Shown here piece after piece: positions 25,333 through 36,955 of a stretch of DNA of 64,000 nt; the stretch's first letter is position 1, and every line of letters begins with the position of its first letter. Origin of the DNA: Archilochus colubris (lineage: Eukaryota; Chordata; Aves; Apodiformes; Trochilidae). Location: the NCBI GenBank assembly GCA_023079485.1, contig CM041087.1:33674017-33738016 (forward strand). Direction: 5' to 3'. The position numbers were made by a program, and so were the translations under genes. The notes beneath the pieces are model-generated. The model was not told the DNA's origin and did no database searches. It saw only the letters and a program-made list of their open reading frames with translations.

Positions 25333-25734
25333 CATGAGGAAAGGCTGAGGGAGCTGGGTCTCTTTAGTTTGGAGAAAAGGAGACTGAGGGGTGACCTCAT
25401 CAATGTTTTCAAATATGTAAGGGGTGAGTGTCAGGGAGATGGAGTTAGGCTTTTCTCAGTGGTGACCAGTGATAGGACAAGGGGTAATGGGTGTAAATTG
25501 GAGCATAGGAGGTTCAAGTTGAATATTCGAAAAAATTTTTTACTGTAAGGGTGACAGAGCCCTGGAACAGGCTGCCCAGGGGGGTCGTGGAGTCTCCTTC
25601 ACTGGAGACATTCAAAACCCGCCTGGACACGTTCCTATGCGAAGTGCTCTAGGTGGCCCTGCTCTAGCAGGGGGGGTTGGACTAGATGATCTTTTGAGGT
25701 CCCTTCCAACCCCAAGGATTCTATGATTCTATGA
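25333..25734 (+). mobile_element. CR1 LINE 3' fragment, relatively well preserved
   Basis: This sense-strand CR1 runs from 'catgaggaaaggctgaggga' to the complete 3' terminus 'ggattctatgattctatga'. All expected blocks are present: 'ctggaacaggctgcccaggg', 'cctggacacgttcctatgcg', 'ggttggactagatgatcttt' and 'ggtcccttccaacccc'. It appears to be the least decayed CR1 of the window and keeps the two terminal octamer-like repeats. It is 5'-truncated and carries no useful ORF. Confidence 0.97.
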
Positions 25735-28235
25735 CATGTCTTTAAATCTACGGACTTTAAATCATATTAAAGGCAGGACCTCAGTCTAATTTCATTTTTT
25801 TGCAGTTGTTGTTGTCTTGGAAAAGAAAATCAATTTGATATCCTTTTCTTAGAATTCTGGAAAAAGGGTGCAAAAGCCTCCTGTGGATTACATCTTCATA
25901 TCCATCTCACAAATATGTGACGTGAACCATGGTGGGGTTTTTTTGTTTTGTTTCATTTTTTTATTATTTTTATTTTTGGATTTCAGTCGGTGCAATCTGT
26001 GAGCTCTCTTTCTTGTGTAAATCATGGCACTCCACTTTGCTGAAAGGATTGTGTAAATTTTCACCCATAAAGAATTTCACTATGTGTAAAAGAAACCCCC
26101 TTGTATTAGCCCTGTGTACATCTTTAACACATTATGTTTTGAATCAGTCACTTGATAGAAGTGTCTCATTTTGTCTGAAAGTAGTAGCAGAACATCATAG
26201 AAGGCATTCAGTAATGGCTTTACTTGGCATTACAGGAAAGAGGCCAACCTGAATAATTCAATTCCCTTGTATTTTTTTAAAAGTACCTACAGTACTGAAA
26301 AAAATAGAGGACAAAATCTATTTTAAGGAAAAGAAAGTCTGAATCCTCACAGAAAATGTGGAAAAACCTCAGGCATCTCACAAATACCATCAGGAAGATC
26401 AGGACAGACATGTTTTATTGTGCTTGTATGGGTCTATATAGTTAATATATGAAATTTATGTTAAGAACCTGTGCATTTAAGATCTTTATTTCACAAGAAC
26501 TGTAGTTGTAACTCTTCTACAACTTTTAGGTAACTCCTTGAAGTAACTCAAGCATCCACCTGGAATCAGGTGGATCAGGTGGGCAAGACGAGGCAATAGG
26601 ACAGAGGAGCTGTCTGGATGCTGTTTAATGTATGTAAAAATATTCTGTGGCTTTGGTGACAACGCTATTAGAAGACAAGCAGAAGGTACTGATGTTAAAG
26701 GCAATATTGAGTGACAGTGTAACAAGTTGTTGTCCTAAGGAAGTCTAAAGCAAGCTATTCTCTTCAGTGAGAATTTTGCTTTTTATAACTGAAACAAGTG
26801 GTTAACATCATATGGTTAAGTTTGTACAAACAGGGGGACTGGTGGTGTCCTTTCATGATGCTTTTAGTTCCCAGAGTTCCCATTTTTAGCAGTTACTCCA
26901 AGAAATGTCTCGGGGATTACTGAGCTATAAATATGAGTCTTTTAAACTTTGGCTGTGAGAAGAGGGACAAGATATTCAGATGATTGGCCTGACACTGGGA
27001 AGTCTTCAGGCCTTCATTTCCAAGCTGTGAGAGTTGGCTTAATTTAATTAGGGACAGACAGCGAATAATTTGTGAGCTGTACATGAAGCCATCTTTAGCT
27101 CACTGCATGGCACTCATATTTGTTCAACTTAGCAAATCCGGTATTCATTATTCCATAATGCACTTCTCTTGCTATTTATGTGTACAGATGCATTTAACTG
27201 AATAATGAAAGTGTGCTATAAATAATATGCAAGTACACTTCCATGGACATTTCTGCTCGCTCCTTTTTTATCCACTGCTAATATTACAGCCCTGAAATTT
27301 CAGGCAACAGTACTTACCTATATAAATTCTTCATTTCACATGTACTAAAGCTGGAAGGTCATGTAGTGTTTTCAATCAATGTATTCATTTTATGAACAAG
27401 TACAGTAATATTGGTACCTTTCCAGCTACTTAAAATCAGGCCTCAGAGACTGAGTCATTGATGTATTGTATAATTGCTCTGTCCAAACTTTATACTGTCA
27501 GATTTCTTAAGACTGAATGCTCATCTGTCTGCATTTTAGGATATTTATAGGTAATCAGACTAAAAAGATAAAATCTAGACACTGTTTCAGGTGAAGGAAG
27601 ACATTAATGGAAAGTTTGGGAAAGAAATAGTTCATAAGAACTGTATTCTCTCTGACTAGGTGCTATAACCTTGAGATGCACTGAAGTGCAAATTACAGTG
27701 AACCATTTAAATGAAAAAATAACACGACAAGCTGAGTGAATAATGCATATGTCAGATTTTCTTTCTATTTACTTGTTTGCCTATTTTGAAGGGAAAATAA
27801 TGAGTTTAGGGGGGCAGCAAAGATTGATTGAGAGTAACTTAAGGCAAGTGATAGCTCAAATGACCATAAAATACATAGGACAAATTTTATGTATGTATAT
27901 TATATTTTGATAGTTGATATACAGTGAACATTTAGAAATTTGAGACATTCAGTAAATTAACAGCTGAATAAATTATTCAGGTAAGCATGCATATGAATGT
28001 TGTTTGCATTGAGTTTGGAATTAGTGTTTTTCACTCAATTTTATGTCCAAAGAACTGAAATTCCTCTAGTAAGGAATCAGAATAGAGCAGTACTTAAGAT
28101 CATGCACATAATGAATGGGGTAATTGTGATAATGAAATAAAGAGTTTAGTATTTATATTTGATTTATTGGCATGAAACATTTATTTACCATATTAATATA
28201 TCTAATGTCTTTCACTATTTAAAATGGAAATGTTA

Positions 28236-28257
28236 CTTATCTACTGTAGTAGATAAG
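28236..28257. repeat. 9-bp perfect hairpin
   Basis: Arms cttatctac and gtagataag flank the loop tgta. No function is assigned. Confidence 0.85.
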
Positions 28258-29096
28258 CTATTACTTACCTATTGTAAAATGCAGGAAAAATACTTTTTTT
28301 TCTAGAATGAGTCCATGCTCATTCACTTACATTGTGAAGAGATTGGGATTATTATAGATCGAGTGGTCTGAAAACTCTATTAGCAAACAAGAGTTTGATA
28401 AGAATTTATGATGGATTTTTTTTTCTCTTCCTTCCCATACTTATTTTTTTCTCTCCTTAGGAGAAATTACTCTTAGAGAAGAGAAAAACCTAGTTATAAG
28501 AAGTCTAGCTTCAGGAGTGAAAAATTCTGAGTTATGATTAGATTCTGCTGTGCCTACATGATATGTCAGTGCCATGCCAATGCCTTTTTCCTATAAAAGC
28601 AATTACACCAGAGACAACTCATTTCTTTAGCCTGTAATATTTCAATATGCAACCCAGACATTGACAATCCCACCTCCACCAAAGACTTAGTAGAATATCT
28701 GACTCATTCATAACCATGAACTGCAGACATTGATTATGAAAACTTCCTCCACAGTTCTATTTACAGATTTACAGGGGTCTGCAGAAGTTGAATGGGAAGT
28801 ACAGGGACTGCAGTTTCATGAATTTCTGATCTTGTGAACATCAATATGGGATATAATTAGTGCTCCATAACAGTTATTGTTATAACTGGTGAACAGTTTG
28901 TTCTTGTGTACCATTTCATGCCAACAATAGGATTAAATTAAGACTGAATGTTTGGTTTTTGAAGGAACTCAACTCACTTTCCCTTAAGGTCTGATATGTC
29001 ATCAATTAAGTAATAAAATCCTTGGATTTTTCAACTGTTTTCTACATTGAAAGCTATTAGAATTATTTGTTTCAGGGTGGTGATAGTGTTGTTGTT

Positions 29097-29122
29097 TTGC
29101 AAGTCACTGAAATGACTTGCAA
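29097..29122. repeat. 10-bp perfect hairpin
   Basis: Arms ttgcaagtca (29097-29106) and tgacttgcaa (29113-29122) are perfect reverse complements with a 6-base loop. No function is assigned. Confidence 0.85.
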
Positions 29123-30066
29123 GGATTATGTCTGAGCTTTGGTGAGCCCGTTCATATTGCAGAATTTTTGCAGCTGTGTTGATTCTGTAAAATCATTATT
29201 AACAGAAGAATATATTTTCAAGGTTGTCTGCTCTATCCTTCTCTCCAGATATTTCAGTCCACATGCCAGGTGATTAAAGCTACAGTGGTAGCTGCCAAAT
29301 ATCTGCCTTTTGTGTCAAGTGCTGCCTTTTTTTCTGTGTTAGTTGCTAGCTAAGTGTGAAAGAATAAAAAAGCAACCTTTCTTATGAGGTCATTGCTGTT
29401 TAAAAAAAAAATTATAGTAATTTCTCCTATGCTTCCATGTTTTTGCCACCCGTGTCCCCTTCCCCCAGTTCTCACTATAACATTGTGGGAACTCCTGTTT
29501 TGCAGGGACTGCTGCCCATCTGGTGGCAGCACCTGGGTAGTTTGGTATTTAAACCCCACTCCTCTCCCCAGTGGAATGTTCCTAATGCTCATTTCTGACC
29601 TGAGTTTCTTCAAGACCTTCACTGTCAAGCAGGTCATTGTCAGTGGCACATTGCACTCATGCACCAAGAGCTTTCCTTTGCAAAGCCTTCCAGATGTGCT
29701 CAGTTTCACATCCATGAGTACTCCTCGATGAGACCTCTTGTATATCTGAGCTGCTTATGTGAGCTTTTGAAGAAGGTTACTTAAAAAATGTATATTCAGA
29801 TAATTTTTTTACACAAAGCATTGCTCTTTGTAAGGACCACTGCTATGAGGAAGCTCATCTGGCTCATGCTGCTTACTGGAAGATACCCAGACTCCTGTGT
29901 TATCTGCTCTTTCACACAGATCCTTGCCTTGTCCACCCAAGCAGAAAAGTGAGGTGTGCCTCCTTGCTGTTGAGATATTTCAGTGAGCTCTGCAAGGTGG
30001 AGCAGCATTGGTAAGGGCTATTTCCACATCACTCATACTATGCACCTCCATGCCCATGGGTCTTGG

Positions 30067-30091
30067 GATTTCTAGGTAATTCCTAGAAATC
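30067..30091. repeat. 10-bp perfect hairpin
   Basis: Arms gatttctagg (30067-30076) and cctagaaatc (30082-30091) flank the loop taatt. No function is assigned. Confidence 0.85.
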
Positions 30092-32448
30092 ACCTATCCA
30101 TTCTGTGTTAAAAAGCTGTCATTCCACAGGACACACTGTCCTGCCTCATGCCTGGTGTCCCCAAGCAGTTTGCAAAAGGGGAAATATGAGTATTTTCTGC
30201 CCCCTTATTTCTTGGGAACCAGTGCAGTTTTGTTCAGATTTAAATATTTTCCAGTTCTTTCCCCTACAAAACTTTTGTAACCCTTAACTTATTAAAGAAA
30301 GTTTGGCTGTTCTTCCAGTCAGATGCTCAATTTTTCCTTTGCTTTGGAAATAAATGTAAATGTCACCTAGGCACAGCCAAATATAACTGCTCAAATAGTA
30401 AGCACAGTGGACTGGATAAACTTTGTCCAATTTACCATTTCTGGAGCAAATTATTCTTTCCAGAGCAGACATAACAGCAAACAAATCACTTTGTGGTGAA
30501 AATATGGCCAAGGATTGGTGACCCCTAGTTCGGTCCCTGGCTCAGTAGGGTTTTTTAGCAAATCACTGTGGGTGCTTTGTCATCTCATTGGAGATTGTGC
30601 TGGTAATGCATCTATAAAAAATACTATTGATAGCCATGCTGAAGAGCAAGAGTATAACTGTCCTCCAGTGCTTTCAAATATTTATCATACTCCTGTGTAG
30701 CTGCTGAAACATATTCCCAGCAGCCTTTAATTTTAACACATTATTGGCAGAAACCCATTTGTTGCCTCCTTTTGCTGCCTTGTAATTCTTTCAGTGCTTT
30801 TTAGCATTTGGTCTTTATGTATCGCTAGTGTGTCCACAAATATTTTAAAGCCTAACCTAAGATCACGCACTGATAAAAAAATTAAACACCACAGGTCGAA
30901 GATTAGGATAAGTAAGGAGGAGAGAAAGGATTCAACACTGAGCCAATGTTAAAGGCAGAGAGCCTGAAGGTGCTGTCTCAGGCAGGGTAACCGAGTCTGA
31001 CTTGGGGCTGTTGCTGCTCCTGTCGGTCTTTCCTGGCAAAACATCCATCCTCTCTTCACATGAGTTCTAATTCTCACTCCAGCTTTTCTTTGCGCTGTTT
31101 CAGTGCCCTAAAGCAACAGAAAACTAACCTGAAAAGCAGGGAGGGAAGAACAAAAACTTTTCATATTATTTTTCACCTGGAAACAGCTGAGGCAGGGTCA
31201 GAGCTGGGGCAGGGAGGATGACGGGGCTGGGATCACCTTTAGGAACTACAACTTCAGGTAGAATGGAGATCAGATAGCTTGTCCCTTATCTCTGACAGAG
31301 GCAAAATCTGAGCCCAAGCTCAGTGCTGAATGCATAGGAAAAACTCCCCTCTTGATTTTTTCATTTGGTGTTTTTTGTCACTATATAACCATACCCAAGA
31401 AAAGCATTTTACTGCTTCCTCCCTATTGTTTTTGTTTTGTAAAGCTTTTCATGCTTTTACGTTGGTTCTGTATGTACATCTTGCAAACTTCAGTTACAAA
31501 ATAGGACAAATAGAGGTGTTTAGATGAAAAATGAAGTGTGTCAGTTTTCGAGCACACAGTAGACAGTGGCTTAAAAAATAATTTTACCATGTTTGTAAAT
31601 TATGATAAAAATGCATAATTAAAATTGTAAGAAACGTGTTGTAGTTTAAAAGACCTACTTTCAGGATAGAGGAAACTTATGTTCAGATACACATAGTTTT
31701 GTGTGGTCAAAAAACATAAAAAAACATCACATAAATGTTTATATATCAAAGGAAACATACTTGTGAAAGTTGATAATAAATGGCTGTCTGGAGTGTTTTT
31801 TTAAAAGGGGGAAGTCTAGACTTCAAATATATGTTAATTGTCTATATTTTTAAAAAAAGAACCTCTTTGAAATATGTAAGAAAGGGTTGGTATATAGTTG
31901 CAAAACAATGCTAAAAAGTATTCCAGGTTAAGTGATTCAGATGAAATGGCTCGAGATTAGGTGGCTACCAGAATAATAAAAAGAGAATACAAATTAGTGT
32001 GCCAAATCTTTCATATCATACCAAAACAATCCTTTCTTTTGGTAATTTTATATTGTAGCCATAGTAACAAAGGAAGGAAACTTAAGTCACACAGACATTT
32101 GCAATTCCTTTTGTTTTTCTACTTGCAGCACTTTTAAATTATACTTTCCTACATTGAAATATGACAGAATATCCTTAGGCATTAATTGATTCCTACATAG
32201 CTCATCTAGATCCCATTTTAAAAGGTTTGCTTTTTGTTTCGTTATTTTATGAAGAGGCCTTTGAAATAAGCTGCAGTATTCAAAACATTATATATATGTA
32301 ATGAGGGTACCTACCTAGAATTGGCTATTAATATATTATTTGGGGGATGTAATTTTAGAAATAGTTTAAAAGATTTTCATGCTGAGGAAAAAGAAACCTA
32401 AAGAAGGCAGTGATTAGAAAGTTCCAGAAAAGGTCTGTAGATACATAA

Positions 32449-33362
32449 TGAATCATTGATTCATTCAGGTTGGAAATGGCCCCAAGAGGTTTCTAGTTCA
32501 GCCCAGGCTGCTCTGGGCTTGATCCAGTTGGGTCTTGAGAGCCTCCAAGGCTGGAGGCTGCACAACCCCTTTAGGCAACTTGCCTGCCCTCATAGAAACA
32601 GAGCATTTTCTATTTCCAGTAATGTATCTGTTGTCTTTCACCCTCCTGCCGTGGGCTTCTCTGGCTATGTCTTCTTACAGAACTTCCCACAGGCATAGTA
32701 GGATTATTGCTCTTGTGTCTCCCTGAAGCCATCCCTTCTCCCGGCTGAACAAGGCTGAGTCTCTCTCCACACTTCACCTCCTTCAGCCATCTCAGTAGCC
32801 CTCCACTGACCTTGCTACAGTTTTTCAAGGTCTTCACTTCCTCTTCAAGGGGCCCAAAAGTGGGCACAGGATTCTGGATATGAGCCAACACCTGCTAAGC
32901 AAAGGGATGATACAGTCCCAAACACCTCTACCCTTCATTACTGCCAGAGCATGTTAATTTTTAGCCTGACTCACAAGGCTCTTCTCTCTCAAACTGTTTC
33001 ACAGCCTGTACCAGTGCAGGGTTTTCATTCATTCAAGGTGCACAATTTTCTATTTGTCCCTGTTTGTTTCTTATGGCTCCTGTCAGCCCCTGCCTCCAGC
33101 CTGCCTAGGCGCTTCTGAATTGGCTGCATGAACTAATTACATGTCATCTCAAAGTTCAGTGAAGGTGAACTCTGACCTCTTCTCCAGGTCACTGGAAAAG
33201 ATATAAGACAAATGAGGTCCTAGGGTAAACCCTTGAAAAAAATCATAACTGGCCTCCAGGTAGAGCATGAACCATCAACCACCCATCCTTTGGGCCTCAG
33301 GGCCCAGATAGGTTGTCACCTATGTAGTGGACCATTCATCCAGATCCATCACCATGTTCCAA
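32449..33362 (-). mobile_element. CR1 LINE fragment, about 0.9 kb, antisense
   Basis: The + strand is antisense CR1. It starts with a degenerate tail (gaatcattgattcattcagg), then 'gatccagttgggtcttgaga', 'cctccaaggctggaggctgc', 'ctcagtagccctccactgac' and 'cccaaaagtgggcacaggat'. It continues through the region that in young CR1 copies reads out the C-terminal half of the reverse-transcriptase domain. Many indels and stops are present. The left boundary near the tail is good; the right boundary is approximate. Confidence 0.82.
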
Positions 33363-34578
33363 CTCGGATATCAGGATGCTGTGGAAAAGGAAAGAGTACT
33401 TCTAGATGATTTTTTTTAAAAGCAGAATCCATACTTATGAACTACAGCAAATATTCTTTAAACAGCTCTGCAGTATTTTGAAGTCACAGATCTATAAACA
33501 TTGTCTGACAAAAATAATTCAGTTTTGCACATTGCATATTCTGCAGTTTCTTGATTTTTATGCAGTCAGTAGATAGTGTAGTGTTTTTTTCTCTATCAGT
33601 GTAGTGACAGCAGACAAATACTTAGCAGAACTGTACTCAACATGTCATTATCATAGTTTAAAACTACCATAAGTGTGTCATCCTGTAATTGATCATAGCT
33701 GATTTGAGAAAGACCTCTATTAAAATCCATTTAATTTGTTCCTATCATAGTCTGTGAAACTATACAAGTCTGTAGAACAGAAGAGTTTAGGAAGTAGGAG
33801 TTTTGGGTTGGAAGAAAACCTGAGTAGTTTTTGAGCTGGGAGCCCTGGAGTACTTGATATGAGAAGCAGGATGGGGTTTCCAAGTACAAGACATCTCTTC
33901 ATCTTCCTGATGGGTGATATCAGTGGCACAGAGGTGTGTTCCTGTTAAATTTCAGGAAGCATTTCAATCCTTACCCAGTTTTCTTCACTACTGCAGTTAC
34001 AGGCACTTGCAGTTGTGACCCAGAGGCAGGCTGCAGAGAGTGCCCCCAAACCCAGCTTTCTCAGTGCAGACAAGAAGGATTGGGTGACTGGACGCTATCC
34101 TATGTTCCTATAGAGCCCCCCTCTGCAAAGTGCTTGATTTAGACCAGGTGACTGGAAACTTGGGAAATATCTTCTCTTTCTCACCTGCCCTCTCCAAAAA
34201 GAGCTGGGACTTGCATCACCGAGTCATGTAGGTTCCGCAGCATCCCAAAAATGTCTCAGAAGTAGAAAAAGGGCTACTGCCCACTCATCAGAGCTCCAAG
34301 CTCACCAGTCTCAGATTTCAGATGACATCCCCAGGAGAGGGATTTTCTGAAAATTGGCCACAATTCCTCTAATGTGTCTCCTACTCTCCCTCTTTCAGAA
34401 GGATTTTCTACATTTGCACCATGGTTTCTCTCTTAAAACTTTTCTTCCTTGTCAGGTGGTTTATGTTGCTCCCTGAATAGCTTTTCTCCTCTAACCAAAC
34501 ACTTCAAATGGAGAAGTGGAGCATGTAAAACCTGGCACAGATTATGTCAGAGTTGAGGAACGTTAAATTACTTGAGAA

Positions 34579-34620
34579 ATATATTATACATATATATATA
34601 CATATATATATAAATATATT
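34579..34620. repeat. (TA)n-rich microsatellite
   Basis: A nearly pure TA tract of about 40 bp is interrupted by single C and A bases. Confidence 0.9.
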
Positions 34621-36695
34621 TTTTAAAGTCTGAGGCAAAAATTTCTTTATATGAAAATGCCTTAACAAAATCTTTCACTGGCAGCTTAGGAGATATATTA
34701 AAAGAAAAATCTAATTTACCACTTACATACCAGATGAATATTCACATGCATGTTCATTTTTGGTTTTTTAACATAGCACATGGATTTGTTATTCTTCCTT
34801 AACTCTACTGTCAATCTTATATTTAATTTCTTCAAAAAGTTTCAAAATGTTGGCACTGACCATTTTCACAGTGAACTCTCACTGAGCTTTCTGTAGTGTT
34901 TCAGGCCATCTGCTGTAAGTTGTTAGATGGAGTCTCTTCACTGGAGAAATCTGTATTTCTCCTTATTTTCCATTCTTTATTTACTTTCAACAGGTTCTTT
35001 TCTGCACCACCATGTTTTTGCAGTGTGATAATGTAATTCTCTATTCTGAGTCATTAGAAGTTATGTAAAATTTTCCTTCCTAAAATTTTGGATTTATTTT
35101 ACCAGGCTTTTCCAATTTATAAATAATCTGAACAAAATCAAGAGAGGACAAATCTGAAAGAACAAAGGGACTAAATACTAAGTTTAAGGCTCTGTTTAAG
35201 GCTCTTTATAACTTCCCTAAGTGACCGTGTAACTTTGGAGCCATTTGAATTACTCTGTTGTGCATTTTTCTGTGTCCTCAGCATGTTCCCAATCTGGCAT
35301 GGCTGTCCAGCTTCTCAGATGGAACAGCTTTAAGTGGAGCTGAGTTGGAGACAATGAAGACTGAACCTGCAGCTGTCTTTAGCCACCCATCTGTGTAAAA
35401 ACCCCAGTATTTCCTGAAGGTTTTAAATTCTTCTTTCCTGAGCATCCCGGAACCAGCTTAGTATGGATTGGCCCAGCTGTAATTTACATTTAAGCCTGGT
35501 TTGGATCCCTGAGCAAGGCATTCCTAAGTCTGTTTCACCTGAGGGGCTCCATCCAGCTGGTGTGCTCTGACCATGACTAATGCTGCCGACTGGGCATGAG
35601 AACAGCAGCAGCAGGAGGTGATGCTTGGTCCTCACTCCTTCCTCCAACAGGAGAATGAGTATGTGATGTCAGTAGCCTCAGTTCAGTCTCTGCTTAGCAG
35701 AAGGGGTTTATGCCCAACTTTTACCACTATCTTCCACTTAGAAGCTATTCCAATATGTGAAACAGCTCTGTATTTTAAAGGAATATGTACTTACTTCCAT
35801 AAGTAAATGGGAGAAGGTGGGGGGGAGGAGAACGCACAGAATTTGTGCCAAAAGAGTCATGTTATTTTGGTGTCCTGGGGCACGTAGAGCTCTTGTCTGG
35901 AAAAAGGAGGCTGCTGACTTCTAGTCCTTGCTAGTGGTTATTTAAAAGGTTTACTTGAAGACTTATTAACAAAAATTTCATGAACTTTAACCTCCTGGCT
36001 GCTGTAAATCTCAACTGGATGCCTAATGCTACTCACAGGTTGAAGAGGGAAGGGATGTACCTGCCTTGGTAGGAAGTGTACTCACCTGCTTCCTTCCATC
36101 CCCCATTTAGGTACTTTGTCTTTTTTTCTGGGTTTAGACTCTGAATTTAGGCTTCAGTCCTTGAATTCGCATACTGTACTGATACTGAAGAGCATAAAAT
36201 GAGATTTCCCCTAAGGTACAAAACCCAGCATATGCATTTAAAAAGCTTTGTGAGCACACAACTGGCTATTACAGTGGTATTTGAAAATGAGCAGAAATGG
36301 GAGTCATTCACAGCTGCCAGCAGTGTGTGCACATCATGCAAAGAGGAACAGGTCTTGTGGCTTCTGTGTCTCATTCAGAGTGCAAAGCTATGACTAGGGG
36401 AGGCTAAATCAAGATAATTTGGACACTTCAGAGTGTTTGCATGCCAGCTTGTAGAATCTCTTTTCTCAAGACATTTTTAATGTAGTATTCTTGAAAGGCA
36501 AAAGGCACATCTGTATATTTTTTTTCTTAACAAAACGTGTGTACTCTTAGGGTTTTTAAATGTCATTTAATAAATATTCTTAGTACATATTTAGTACATT
36601 CAGTACATGGGAGATAAAATAAGTGCCTAAGCTTTATAACTTTCCCAATTTCTAATTTGAACAAGTAAGATATTGGAAAGCAGCTATATCAGAGC

Positions 36696-36722
36696 TATAT
36701 ATATATATAGAGATATATATAT
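36696..36722. repeat. (AT)n microsatellite with internal GAG
   Basis: Two AT runs are separated by 'gag'. The flanks repeat the motif 'atatcagag', suggesting a small local duplication. Confidence 0.85.
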
Positions 36723-36782
36723 CAGAGAAAATTTTAGGGGTTAGAGCAACATTAATCTAGCTCTGAATATCTCAAGTTATTC

Positions 36783-36955
36783 TTTACAGTGCTCAGAGCA
36801 TTATCTAATCTTTACACCACTGACCTCAAGCATAGCTGGGTTGGGTGTGTGGTGATTGATAGGCAAGCTAAGGTCATGGTTTTTGTGCTGTTTGTGCACA
36901 GCAAAGTCAGTATAGGACCTAGAATTTCAGTGTTGTGATGAGACAACCGTCAATG
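36783..36955 (-). mobile_element. MIR-like SINE remnant, antisense
   Basis: The + strand reads like an antisense MIR. It has 'gctcagagcattatctaatc', then a middle part with 'ggcaagctaaggtcatgg', then 'cacagcaaagtcagtatagg' followed by 'acctagaatttcagtg'. The last two match the usual antisense MIR order of '...cacagc-aagtcagtggcagag...gaacccag...'. It is heavily diverged and was identified by eye. Confidence 0.5.

Larger units (their letters stand above)
25735..32448. other. intergenic, no gene seen
   Basis: About 6.7 kb. It includes an AT-rich stretch at about 26930-27260 dense in TAATTA-like cores, which is a candidate cis-regulatory element. It also has three short perfect hairpins at 28236-28257, 29097-29122 and 30067-30091. 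No open frame here looks coding. Confidence 0.6.
33363..36782. other. intergenic with AT microsatellites
   Basis: No gene is seen. There are simple AT repeats at 34579-34620 and 36696-36722. Short open frames on both strands (for example 33720-33929, 35423-35647) have no recognisable content. Confidence 0.6.
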
